Of a DNA stretch of 64,000 nucleotides, positions 42,856 to 51,707 are shown piece by piece. How positions within the stretch are numbered: position 1 is the first letter of the stretch; the number at the start of each line of letters is the position of its first letter. The stretch is from Oceanicaulis sp. (GTDB lineage Bacteria > Pseudomonadota > Alphaproteobacteria > Caulobacterales > Maricaulaceae), in the NCBI GenBank assembly GCA_040112665.1, contig CP157796.1, positions 2,257,501 to 2,321,500 of the forward strand. The letters run 5' to 3'. The notes beneath the pieces were generated by a model. The model saw only the letters and a list, made by a program, of their open reading frames with translations, made no database searches and was not told the DNA's origin. A program made the position numbers and the translations under genes.

Positions 42856-45453
42856 TCAGCTCAGGCCGAGAAATTTCGAAGATCGCTGCCACCAGCCGCG
42901 TTTGCGCGGCTTGGGCGAGCCGTCCTCGTCGGTTTCTTCACCGCCTGCAGCGCCGTCTCCGGTGGCGCCGGCCTTGCCCGGTTCCTGCTGGATAGAAGCG
43001 GGCGCTTCGGCTTTCGCCGCGGCCGGTTCGGGCGCGGGTTCGGGCCGGGGTTCGGCGGCGGGGCTTTCGTCGACGACGGGCGCCTCCGCAGTTTCGGGAT
43101 CGGCCGCGGGTTCGGTTTTCTTCTTGCGAGTCCGGCGTTTGGGCTTGGGCTTTTCTTCAGCGGCGGGCTCGGCGGCGGGCGCCTCGTCGATCACCGGTGC
43201 GTCCGCTTCGGCGGGTTCAGCCGCTTCGGCTTCAGGCTCGGCGGCCTTGCGGCGGCGGCGGCGTTTGGGCCGCTCTTCGCTTTGCGGTTCGGGCGTCTCC
43301 TCGGCGCTGACGGGCGCGGACTCCACCGCCTCAGCCTCTGATTCCGCCTTTTCCGGCGCGGGTTTGCGGCGGCGGCTGCGGCGCGGCTTGCGCTCCCCCT
43401 CGGCGTCGGAGGACGAGGAGAAATCGTCGCCGCCGGTGGGTTCGACGACCTTCAGAACGTCGTCGGCATCATCCTGACCAGAGCGGCCGGCGTCATCACC
43501 GGAACCGCTTTCATCATCACCGCGGCCGTTTTCGTCGTGACCGCCGAGCGCGTCGTTCGCCTCGAAGTCGGACCGGCCGCTTTCCTCGCGGCGGCGGCGA
43601 TTACGTCCGCCGCGCCGGCCGCGCCGGCGCCGCTTCTTGCCGTTCCCGTCGTCCTCGCCGGACGCCTCGCGGCGGTCGGAGCGGTCAGAGCGGCCCGATC
43701 GTTCGGACCGTTCGCTGCGTTCTTCTTCGTCGAGCTCGTCGATGACCTCGTCAGGCGTGGTCTCCTCGACGTCCGCAGCTGTGATAGCGGGCGCTTCAGC
43801 CGCGGCGACCGCTTCGGCGCGGGCGGCTTCCTTGCGGGTTTCCAGCCTGTCGAGCTTGCAGTCAGGGCGCACCAGGGAGGCGTCCGCGTCCACGGTCACG
43901 CGCATGTCGTAGCGCTGCTCGATCGCGTTCAGCGTCTCGCGCTTTTCGTTGAGCAGGTAGAGCGCGACTTCGGCGGGGCAGACCAGGCGCGCATGGGCGG
44001 TGCGGCCGCGCACGCCTTCTTCTTCCAGGGTGCGCAGGGCGACCAGGGCGCTTGATTCGATCGAGCGGACATGGCCCGCGCCGCCGCAATGCGGGCAGGT
44101 GTCGGTGGAGCCTTCGACCAGCGAGGTGCGCCGGCGCTGACGGCTCATCTCAAGAAGGCCGAACTGGCTGATCCGGCCGACCTGCAGGCGGGCGCGGTCG
44201 CGCTTGAGCGCGTCCTTCATCTTCTTTTCGACCTGACGGACGTTCTTGTTCTCGTCCATGTCGATGAAGTCGATGACCAGAAGCCCGGCCAGGTCGCGCA
44301 GACGCATCTGGCGCGCGGCTTCCTCGGCGGCTTCCAGGTTCGTGCGCAGGGCGGTCTGCTCGATATTGCGCTCTTTGGTGGACTTGCCCGAGTTCACGTC
44401 GATCGAGACCAGCGCCTCGGTCGGGTTGATCACGATATAGCCGCCCGATTTGAGCTGCGCGGTCGGCGAGTGGATCGCCTCGAGCTGGCTTTCCACCTGA
44501 TGGCGCAGGAAGAGCGGGGTGGCGTCCTTGTAGTGCTGGACCTTCTTGGCGTGGCTGGGCATCAGCATCCGCATGAAGGCCTTGGCCTCCTTGTAGGCTT
44601 CCTCGCCCTCGACCTGCACCTCCTCGATGTCCTTGTCGTAGAGGTCGCGGATCACGCGTTTGACGAGATTGCCTTCCTCGTAGATCAGCGCGGGCGCGCT
44701 GCTTTCCAGCGTGGTGGTGCGGATGTTCTCCCACAGCCGGATCAGATACTCGTAGTCGCGCTTGATCTCGGCCTTGGTGCGGTCAGCGCCCGCGGTGCGA
44801 ATGATCAGGCCCATGCCGCCGGGCACGTCGAGTTCGGCCACGGCGGACTTCAGCCGCTTGCGGTCGGCGGCCTGGGTGATCTTGCGCGAAATGCCGCCGC
44901 CCCGGGCGGTGTTGGGCATCAGCACCGAATACCGGCCGGCGAGCGACAGATAGGTGGTCAGCGCCGCGCCCTTGTTGCCGCGCTCCTCCTTGGCGACCTG
45001 CACCAGCAGAACCTGGCGGCGCTTGATCACCTCCTGGATCTTGTACTTGCGCATGAAGTTGCGGCGCTTCTTGGCCGCTTCGTCGACGAGATCGTCCTCG
45101 TCGTTCAGCGTTTCGGCCTCGTCGTCGCCGTCGCCCGATCCGCCGCTGTCGGAGAAATCCTTCGCCAGCTCGGCTTCCTGCTTGCGCAGCTCCTCGCGGT
45201 CGGCGTGCGGGATCTGGTAGTAGTCGGGATGGATCTCGTTGAAGGCGAGGAAGCCGTGCTTGTTGCCCCCGTATTCGACGAAGGCGGCCTGGAGCGAGGG
45301 TTCGACCCGCGTCACCTTGGCCAGATAGATGTTTCCTCGAATGGGCTTCTTAGAGGCGCTCTCGAAGTCGAATTCTTCAACGCGGTTGTTTTCGACCACG
45401 ACCACCCGGGTCTCTTCCGGGTGGGCGGCGTCGATCAGCATCTTGCGGGACAT
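42856..45453 (-). CDS. rne: Ribonuclease E
   Basis: Main endoribonuclease of mRNA decay and rRNA processing and scaffold of the degradosome. 865 residues from the ATG at 45451-45453 (MSRKMLIDAAHPEETRVVV), with GGAG upstream. An S1 domain (IRGNIYLAKVTRVEPSLQAA), the 5' sensor and DNase I-like regions with catalytic Asp in SIDVNSGKS and VIDFIDMDE, and the Zn-link CPHCGGAGH are present. An acidic stretch interrupts the S1 region (GDGDDEAETLNDEDDL). The C-terminal half is disordered with Arg-rich (KKRRRRGRRGGRNRRRR) and Glu/Ala/Pro-rich blocks, ending in GWWQRSSKFLGLS, containing the GWW motif that binds PNPase in Caulobacter. Confidence 0.96.
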   Translation of the reverse strand: MSRKMLIDAAHPEETRVVVVENNRVEEFDFESASKKPIRGNIYLAKVTRVEPSLQAAFVEYGGNKHGFLAFNEIHPDYYQIPHADREELRKQEAELAKDFSDSGGSGDGDDEAETLNDEDDLVDEAAKKRRNFMRKYKIQEVIKRRQVLLVQVAKEERGNKGAALTTYLSLAGRYSVLMPNTARGGGISRKITQAADRKRLKSAVAELDVPGGMGLIIRTAGADRTKAEIKRDYEYLIRLWENIRTTTLESSAPALIYEEGNLVKRVIRDLYDKDIEEVQVEGEEAYKEAKAFMRMLMPSHAKKVQHYKDATPLFLRHQVESQLEAIHSPTAQLKSGGYIVINPTEALVSIDVNSGKSTKERNIEQTALRTNLEAAEEAARQMRLRDLAGLLVIDFIDMDENKNVRQVEKKMKDALKRDRARLQVGRISQFGLLEMSRQRRRTSLVEGSTDTCPHCGGAGHVRSIESSALVALRTLEEEGVRGRTAHARLVCPAEVALYLLNEKRETLNAIEQRYDMRVTVDADASLVRPDCKLDRLETRKEAARAEAVAAAEAPAITAADVEETTPDEVIDELDEEERSERSERSGRSDRSDRREASGEDDGNGKKRRRRGRRGGRNRRRREESGRSDFEANDALGGHDENGRGDDESGSGDDAGRSGQDDADDVLKVVEPTGGDDFSSSSDAEGERKPRRSRRRKPAPEKAESEAEAVESAPVSAEETPEPQSEERPKRRRRRKAAEPEAEAAEPAEADAPVIDEAPAAEPAAEEKPKPKRRTRKKKTEPAADPETAEAPVVDESPAAEPRPEPAPEPAAAKAEAPASIQQEPGKAGATGDGAAGGEETDEDGSPKPRKRGWWQRSSKFLGLS

Positions 45454-46010
45454 GCACGAAAACTCCATGCCGAGCGCGTTCGGCCCGGGTCCTCGTCGGA
45501 CACGGGCTGGAAAGGCTGCGGCGATTGCGGGAGCGCGCGGCGGGAGCGGGAGCCGAGGTCGGAATGATCTGAGCTGACTCGTGCGCTGCGCGCATGGGTT
45601 GGTTCGTCCTTCGAGGCCGCGTGCGGCGGAGGGCCGGCCTTCGCCGTTCCCTGCCGGACGCGCCGCGTCCCCGTAGCTTGTGTGGCGCCGGCGCGGGCGG
45701 GCTGAGCCGGCCTGCGCGTCGTCCAGGAAAATCGTTCGTTCCGGAGTTCGAGGGCGAGGGACGCCCCGGCGTCGTCCGGGTCTCCGAGACGCCCGAAGCC
45801 GCCTTTGCGAGGCGATCCGGACCGGTCTGCGGATAGCTCACATTGCACCATATCCGAAGCGATGAAAAGCGACCTTCGCCATGTTAGAAAGCGTTGACGG
45901 CTCGCTAACCGAATCGCAAGGCGTGCGGGTCTAGAGTGTGCTCCGATCGCGCGATCCGCCCGGCTTACAAGAGGCGGACGCGCAACGGCAGACCAAGGAT
46001 GGTGACGGCC
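45454..46010. other. Divergent rne/amiC intergenic region
   Basis: A 557-base stretch without a supported gene. About 390 bases next to rne are very GC-rich and full of short inverted repeats such as GGCCGGC and GGCGCCGGCG, consistent with a long structured rne leader; rne autoregulation through its leader is known in E. coli. The part near 45840-45935 is AT-richer and must hold the divergent promoters, but no convincing -35/-10 pair stands out on either strand. Open frames across this region lack coding character. Confidence 0.5.
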
Positions 46011-47237
46011 ATGGCGCGGCTCGCAACAGCGTTTCTCGTGTTTGTCTTCGGCGCGCTCGGCGCGGCGCCGGCGTTCGCGGACGAGGTGACTGCGGTGCGA
46101 TTCGGCGCGCACGCGGACTACACCCGCATCGTCATCGAGACGTCCGAGCCGGTGACGGCCCGCGCCTACACCCTGTCCGAACCCGTCCCGCGCCTGGTGG
46201 TGAGCTTCGACGCCGCCTCCTGGAACGTGGCCGGGCTGTCGAACGCCGCAGGCCGGGGAACCGGCGGGGTGGGGGCTTTCCGGTTCGACCGCGAGGCGCT
46301 GTCGCCGCGCATCGTCTTCAATCTCGACCAGCCCTACACCGTCACCCAGGAGCTGAGCCTGGAGCCCAACGGCGGAGGCTGGCGCACGGTCGTCGACATT
46401 GCGCCCGCCGCTGAAGCGACCTTCCAGCGCCTGTCGGGCTTTCCTGCGCCCGAGCTTACGCTCGACGACATTCTGATGCGCGAAGTCGGCGTCCTGCCGC
46501 CCAGCTGCGAGGCGATCAAGGTCGTCGTCGATCCCGGCCATGGCGGCCGCGATCCCGGCGCGACGGCGCGCTTCGGCGGCCTTCATGAAAAGGATATCGC
46601 GCTCGCCGCGGGCCTCGAGCTGCGCGATCTTTTGCGCGCGACCGGCCGCTATCAGGTGACCATGACGCGGGACACCGACGTGTTCGTCGATCTCTACGAG
46701 CGGGTGGACATCGCACGGCGGGCGAACGCGAACCTGTTCATCTCGCTTCACGCCGACGCTTCGCCCAACAGCTCCGGGCCGAGCGGCGCGACGATCTATT
46801 CGATGAACCCGCGTGCGGTCGCCCGCGCCCGCGACCGGGCCGAGCGCAACGGCGACTGGGTGGACTCCAACCGCCCGGAAGAGGTCACCGAGATCCTCCG
46901 CGACATGGTCGTCACGCTCAAGCAGAGCAATTCCGAGCAGTTCGCCGACGCGCTGCGCACCGAGGTGGGCCGGGCCGGTCCGCTGTGGAAGGACACGCCC
47001 ATGCAAGCGAACTTCGCCGTGCTGACCGATCCCGAAGTCCCCGCCGTTCTGTTCGAGATGGGATTCATGACCAACCGGGCGGACTCCGCGCGGCTGAACA
47101 ATGCGAACGAGCGCCGCCGGCTGATGAACGCCGCGCTGGCGGCCATCGAGTCCCACTTCGCCTATTGCGGCGGCGGCGAGCCTGCGCCGCGCTATGTCGC
47201 CCGCAACGGATCGGGCGCGGCCTCGACCGCGCGCTGA
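46011..47237 (+). CDS. amiC: N-acetylmuramoyl-L-alanine amidase (AmiC type)
   Basis: Zinc amidase that cuts peptide stems off glycan strands for daughter-cell separation. 408 residues from the ATG at 46011 (MARLATAFLVFVFGALGAAP, signal peptide ending AFA). The N-terminal AMIN domain (about residues 30-130) targets it to the wall. The amidase_3 domain has zinc ligands His in VVVDPGHGGRDPG, Glu in GLHEKDIAL and His in ISLHADAS, and the catalytic Glu in LFEMGFMTN. AAGGA lies 11 bases upstream; ATG at 45999 is an alternative start. Followed by the class A PBP gene. Confidence 0.95.
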   Translation: MARLATAFLVFVFGALGAAPAFADEVTAVRFGAHADYTRIVIETSEPVTARAYTLSEPVPRLVVSFDAASWNVAGLSNAAGRGTGGVGAFRFDREALSPRIVFNLDQPYTVTQELSLEPNGGGWRTVVDIAPAAEATFQRLSGFPAPELTLDDILMREVGVLPPSCEAIKVVVDPGHGGRDPGATARFGGLHEKDIALAAGLELRDLLRATGRYQVTMTRDTDVFVDLYERVDIARRANANLFISLHADASPNSSGPSGATIYSMNPRAVARARDRAERNGDWVDSNRPEEVTEILRDMVVTLKQSNSEQFADALRTEVGRAGPLWKDTPMQANFAVLTDPEVPAVLFEMGFMTNRADSARLNNANERRRLMNAALAAIESHFAYCGGGEPAPRYVARNGSGAASTAR

Positions 47238-47351
47238 TCGCGATGAGGCGGCGTTCGCCGCTGGTCTTTGGGGGCGGTCTCGCCATAATGTCGCCGACCG
47301 AGGGCGGCAGAAGTCCGGCGCGAGGGGCGCGTTCGGGCTGAAGAGGACGGC

Positions 47352-49883
47352 ATGAAACTCCTGACGTTGAAGAACGCTTTGCGGCTGGTGCTGTGGGGCG
47401 GAGCGGCGGCGGCCGTGCTGGCCGTGGTCGGGCTGATCGCGGGCATCGTCTATGTCGTGCGCGTCACCGAGGACCTGCCTGACTACGAACAGCTCGCCGA
47501 GTACGAGCCGCCCATCATGAGCCGGGTGCACGCAGGCGACGGCGAGCTGATCGCCGAATACGCCATCGAGCACCGCGTCTTCGTGCCGATCGAGAACATT
47601 CCGCCCGACGTGATCGCCGCCTTCCTGTCCGCCGAGGACAAGAATTTCTACCAGCACGGCGGGGTCGATCTTCTGGGCATGATCCGAGGCGGCGCCCGCT
47701 CGGTGCTGACCCGGCTGCGCAATCCCGGCGCGCCGCTGCAGTCGGGCTCCACGATCACCCAGCAGGTGGCGAAGAACTTCCTTCTGACGGCTGATCAGCG
47801 CATCGAACGCAAGGTGCGCGAGATCGTCATCGCCCGGCGCATGGAGCGCGCCTTCACCAAGGACCAAATTCTCGAGCTCTATCTCAACGAGATTTATCTG
47901 GGGAACCGCGCCTACGGGATCGCGGCGGCGGCGCTCAATTATTTCGACAAGTCTCTCGACGAGCTGACGCTCGAAGAGGCGGCCTATCTCGCCGCGCTGC
48001 CCAAGGCGCCGAACAACTACCACCCGACCCGGCGCACCGAAGCTGCAGTCGGACGGCGCAACTACGTGCTCGGGCGAATGGCGGCGAACGGCTACATCTC
48101 CGAGGCTCGCGCCGAAGAGGCGATGGATCTGCCGCTGGTCACCGTCGACCGGCTGGAAGGCGAGCAGTATCTGGCCGCGGAATATTTCGTCGAGCAGGTC
48201 CGCCGCGAGGTGTTCGACCGCTATGGCGAGGACCAGCTCTATCGCGAAGGCCTGTCGATCCGCACCACGCTGGACACCCGCATGCAGCTCGCCGCGCGGC
48301 GGGCGCTGCGTGACGGGCTGGAAGACTATGACCGCCGGCACGGCTATCGCGGGCCGGTGGCGCGCATGGAAAACTTCGACGCCTGGCCGGATCAGCTCGC
48401 CGAAATCGAGCCGCCCGCCGACATCGACGAGGGTTGGACCCTGGCGGTGGTGCTGGAGCTGACCGAGGCTTACGCCGATATCGGCTTCGCCGACCGCTCG
48501 CGCGGCAAGATCCCGCTCTACGCCCTGCGCTGGGCGCGCGAGCCGGGCCGCGACGAGGACGGCTTCCCCCGGCTGGGTGCGCGCATCCAGCGCCCCGCCG
48601 ACGCGCTGGAAATGGGCGACGTCGTTCTGGTCGAGAAGCTCACCGAGGAAGACGCGCCGGACGAAACCGTCGAGGCCGATCATTACGGCCTGCGCCAGAT
48701 CCCCGAGGTGAACGGCGCGATCCTGGCGGTCGACCCGTTCACGGGCCGGGTGCTGACCATGGTGGGCGGGTATTCCTTCCAGCAGAGCCAGTTCAACCGC
48801 GCGGTCCAGGCCCAGCGCCAGCCGGGCTCGTCCTTCAAGCCCTTCGTCTACGCCGCGGCGCTCGATAACGGCTACACCCCGGTCTCGATCATCCTGGACG
48901 CGCCCTTCGTGGCCTCCGGCGACGAGTCCACGCGCTTCTACCGGCCGCAGAACTATTCGGAAGTCTTCTACGGGCCTTCGACCCTGCGCCGCGGGCTCGA
49001 GCTGTCACGCAACGTCATGACCGTGCGCCTGGCCCAGGAAATGGGCATGGGACCGGTCGCGCAGTACGGCGAGGCGTTCGGCATCTACGAGGACCTTCAG
49101 CCCACCCTGGCGATGGCGCTGGGCGCGGGCGAGACCCGGCTGATCGATCTGGTCGGCGCCTATGGCGCTCTGGTGAACGGCGGCCGGCTGGTCGAACCCT
49201 CCATCATCGACCGGGTGCAGGCGCGGTCGGGCGAGACCATCTTCCGCTCCGACGTGCGCGACTGCACCGGCTGCGACGTCGAGGAGTGGAGCGAGGGGCT
49301 GGCCGAACCCGACCTGCCCGAACCGGGCGAGCAGGTCGTCGATCCTGTCACCGCCTATCAGATCGTGCACATGCTTGAAGGCGCTGTGGAACGCGGCACC
49401 GCGACCGCGCTCAATAGCCTCGGCCGGCCGCTGGGCGGCAAGACCGGCACCACCAACGATTTCCGCGACGCCTGGTTCGTGGGCTTCTCGCCGGACCTGG
49501 TCGTGGGCGTCTATGTCGGCTTCGACACCCCGCTGCCGCTGGGTTCGGGCGAGGCGGGCGGCCGGGTCGCTGCGCCCATCGCGCGCGACTTCTTCGAGCC
49601 GGTGCTGGAGCGCTATTCGGTCGCGCCGTTCCGGGTGCCCGACGGGGTCAATCTCGCCCCGGTGGACCGCGAGACCGGCGAGCCTGGCGTGATCGGCCGT
49701 CCCGGCGTGATCCTGGAAGCCTTCCGTCCGGGTACCGAGCCGAGCCGCGGCGCTTCCAACGCCGAGGAATCGCTGAGCTTCGGCGCAGGCGCGCTTGGCG
49801 CGGGCTCCGGCAGGCGGTCCGGCGAAGGCGATCAGGCCGTTGACGAGGACGACGGCGAGGACGAGCTCGGCGATCTGTACTGA
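47352..49883 (+). CDS. mrcA: Bifunctional penicillin-binding protein 1A
   Basis: Polymerises glycan strands and cross-links peptides. 843 residues: an N-terminal helix (LWGGAAAAVLAVVGLIAGIVY), the GT51 domain with catalytic Glu in SAEDKNFYQHGG and GSTITQQVAKN, a central insert (about 330-430) of OB-like character, and the transpeptidase domain with SSFKPF (SxxK), SRN and KTGTTN. A Ser/Gly/Glu-rich acidic tail ends the protein. AGAGGACGG precedes the ATG. The amiC-PBP1A-prfB order is seen in other alphaproteobacteria. Confidence 0.96.
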   Translation: MKLLTLKNALRLVLWGGAAAAVLAVVGLIAGIVYVVRVTEDLPDYEQLAEYEPPIMSRVHAGDGELIAEYAIEHRVFVPIENIPPDVIAAFLSAEDKNFYQHGGVDLLGMIRGGARSVLTRLRNPGAPLQSGSTITQQVAKNFLLTADQRIERKVREIVIARRMERAFTKDQILELYLNEIYLGNRAYGIAAAALNYFDKSLDELTLEEAAYLAALPKAPNNYHPTRRTEAAVGRRNYVLGRMAANGYISEARAEEAMDLPLVTVDRLEGEQYLAAEYFVEQVRREVFDRYGEDQLYREGLSIRTTLDTRMQLAARRALRDGLEDYDRRHGYRGPVARMENFDAWPDQLAEIEPPADIDEGWTLAVVLELTEAYADIGFADRSRGKIPLYALRWAREPGRDEDGFPRLGARIQRPADALEMGDVVLVEKLTEEDAPDETVEADHYGLRQIPEVNGAILAVDPFTGRVLTMVGGYSFQQSQFNRAVQAQRQPGSSFKPFVYAAALDNGYTPVSIILDAPFVASGDESTRFYRPQNYSEVFYGPSTLRRGLELSRNVMTVRLAQEMGMGPVAQYGEAFGIYEDLQPTLAMALGAGETRLIDLVGAYGALVNGGRLVEPSIIDRVQARSGETIFRSDVRDCTGCDVEEWSEGLAEPDLPEPGEQVVDPVTAYQIVHMLEGAVERGTATALNSLGRPLGGKTGTTNDFRDAWFVGFSPDLVVGVYVGFDTPLPLGSGEAGGRVAAPIARDFFEPVLERYSVAPFRVPDGVNLAPVDRETGEPGVIGRPGVILEAFRPGTEPSRGASNAEESLSFGAGALGAGSGRRSGEGDQAVDEDDGEDELGDLY

Positions 49884-49889
49884 TCGCGC

Positions 49890-49919
49890 TTGAACGCCTG
49901 CGCCGGCTCTTGGTAAAGC
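49890..49919 (+). promoter_or_regulatory. Weak candidate promoter of prfB
   Basis: TTGAAC (49890-49895) and TAAAGC (49914-49919) are 18 bases apart in the short gap between the PBP gene and prfB. The -10 match is poor. Confidence 0.3.
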
Positions 49920-49962
49920 CGCGTGCCCAAACCTGTTTTCAAGAAGACCGAGGAGCGCCGCC

Positions 49963-51088
49963 ATGCGCGCTGAAATCGCCGAGCTGAAATCCGCCGTCTC
50001 CGCGTCCACCGCCCTCCTACGGAGGCGTCTTTGACTGGGATACAGCCCAGAAACGCCTCGACGAGCTGAACGCCAAGGCTGAAGACCCGACGCTCTGGGA
50101 CGATCCTTCGAACGCGCAGTCGCTGATGAAAGAGCGCAACAAGCTCGAAGCGGCGATGCGCGAGGTCTCAGAGATCGAGGCCGAGCTCTCCGACAATCTC
50201 GAAGTCGCCGAACTCGCAGACGAGGACAGCGACGAGGCGCTGCTCGAGGAAGCGCTGAGCGCGCTCAAGGCACTGAAGATGCGCGCCGGCAAGGCCGAGC
50301 TTCAGGCGCTCCTGTCCGGCGAAGCGGACGGCAACGACGCCTATCTCGAAATCCACCCCGGCGCGGGCGGCACCGAGGCCCAGGACTGGGCGGAGATGCT
50401 CGCGCGCATGTATACGCGCTGGGCGGAAGGCTCGGGCTACAAGGTCGAGGTGATCGAGGCCCAGGCCGGCGAGGAGGCGGGGCTGAAATCGATCACCCTG
50501 CTGATCAAGGGCGAGAACGCCTACGGCTGGCTGAAGACCGAGGCCGGGGTGCACCGGCTGGTGCGCATCTCGCCCTATGACAGCTCGGGCCGGCGGCACA
50601 CCAGCTTCGCCAGCGTCTGGACCTATCCGCTCGTGGACGACACGATCGAGGTCGAGATCGAGGACAAGCACGTGCGTGTGGACACCTACCGGGCCTCCGG
50701 CGCGGGCGGTCAGCACGTCAACAAGACCGACTCCGCGGTGCGCCTGACCTACGACATGCCCGGCGAGGAGAACCCGATCGTCGTGCAGTGCCAGAACGAG
50801 CGCAGCCAGCACAAGAACCGGGCGAACGCCTGGGCGATGCTGCGCGCGCGGGTCTACGAGATCGAGCTTCAGAAGCGCGAGGCGGCGGCCCAGGCCGAGG
50901 CGGACTCCAAGACCGATATCGGCTGGGGCCACCAGATCCGCTCCTACGTTCTGCAGCCCTATCAGATGGTCAAGGACCTCAGGACCCAGGTGGAGACCTC
51001 CGACACCCAGGGCGTGCTCGACGGCGATCTCGACGACTTCATGGCCGCAGCCCTCGCCCAAAGGGTGGGCGCGGAGAACGAGGCGTAA
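49963..51088 (+). CDS. prfB: Peptide chain release factor 2, made by programmed +1 frameshift
   Basis: Terminates translation at UGA and UAA. The frame from the ATG at 49963 stops at TGA 50032-50034 after 23 codons; skipping one base at CTT-TGA-C (50029-50035) continues in the second frame for 351 residues, 374 in all. The joined product reads naturally ([19 protein letters not shown]). Domain 3 has the GGQ catalytic motif ([11 protein letters not shown]) and the codon-reading loop is SPY in [15 protein letters not shown], where E. coli RF2 has SPF. The usual autoregulation is expected: low RF2 favours the shift. GAGGAGC lies upstream of the ATG. Confidence 0.95.
50020..50035 (+). promoter_or_regulatory. 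prfB programmed frameshift signal
   Basis: CGGAGGCGTCTTTGAC: a Shine-Dalgarno-like GGAGG (50021-50025) three bases before the slippery CTT codon, followed by in-frame TGA and C, the poor termination context. The parts match the E. coli prfB site (AGGGGGTATCTTTGAC) in content and spacing. Confidence 0.9.
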
Positions 51089-51119
51089 AAAAAGGCGGGC
51101 CGGGCGGCCCGCCTTTTTC
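51087..51119. terminator. Bidirectional terminator between prfB and the bactofilin gene
   Basis: GGCGGGCC (51095-51102) and GGCCCGCC (51107-51114) form a stem with a GGGC loop, flanked by an A run on the left and a T run on the right. It can therefore stop transcripts from both convergent genes. Confidence 0.9.
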
Positions 51120-51137
51120 GTTCGGGCTGGTCGAGCC

Positions 51138-51707
51138 CTAGGTCTTGCTCAGAAACGGATCGCCGCCAGCCGCTTTCGGCGCGTCGGATTTCGCAGCCGT
51201 GGAAGGAGGCGGAGCGGAAGACGCCGCGGTCGCCGCAGGTGCGGAGGGACGGGTCGCTTCGGCTTTCGGCGCGGCGCTCTGCACGCGGGCGCCGGAGGAG
51301 GACTTCTCGCTCAGCGGATCGGAGCTGCGCTTGCAGTGACCGTCGAAATACGCGCCGCTCTCGATCGAGAGGCTGGCGTGAATGACGTCGCCTTCGACCC
51401 GGGCGGTGGAGGCGAGCTGGACCTGGCGGGCCCGCACCGAACCTTCGACCCGGCCGCGCACCGTGACGGTCTCGGCGACGACCTCGCCCTTCACCGTGGC
51501 TTCCTCGCCGATGGTGAGGTTGGCCGCGCGCACGTCGCCGTCGACAGAGCCGTCGAGCTGGACTTCGCCTTCCGAGCTGATCGAGCCGGTGACCGTCAGG
51601 TCGGCGCTGAGGATGGAGGGGGCTCTCGATTTCATGGCGGACCTCTTGGACGGCGCCGGCGCGGCGGCGGATTCGGCGGGGGCGGAACTGTCTTTTTTAC
51701 TGAACAT
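51138..51707 (-). CDS. Bactofilin
   Basis: Nucleotide-independent polymer-forming cytoskeletal protein; in Caulobacter relatives bactofilins localise peptidoglycan enzymes, for example at stalks. 189 residues from the ATG at 51705-51707 (MFSKKDSS). The central DUF583 beta-helix (about residues 30-120) has repeats such as SEGEVQLDGSVDGDVRAANL and GEVVAETVTVRGRVEGSVRA. Flanks are Ala/Ser/Pro-rich and disordered. Its start overlaps the M23 peptidase gene by 11 bases, so it is probably translated from the same mRNA. Ends at a bidirectional terminator. Confidence 0.93.
   Translation of the reverse strand: MFSKKDSSAPAESAAAPAPSKRSAMKSRAPSILSADLTVTGSISSEGEVQLDGSVDGDVRAANLTIGEEATVKGEVVAETVTVRGRVEGSVRARQVQLASTARVEGDVIHASLSIESGAYFDGHCKRSSDPLSEKSSSGARVQSAAPKAEATRPSAPAATAASSAPPPSTAAKSDAPKAAGGDPFLSKT

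Noticed and set aside
45594..45836. 80-codon plus-strand frame in the rne leader
   Set aside because: Arg/Pro/Gly-rich, no ribosome binding site that stands out, and the region is better explained as structured rne leader.
45894..45922. TTGACG before amiC as a -35 element
   Set aside because: No acceptable -10 hexamer lies 16-18 bases downstream.
45435..48683. Open frame of 1082 codons on the minus strand
   Set aside because: It is antisense to amiC and the class A PBP, both with full catalytic motifs, and its own translation has no recognisable domains and is rich in Arg/Gly/His, as expected of GC-rich shadow frames.
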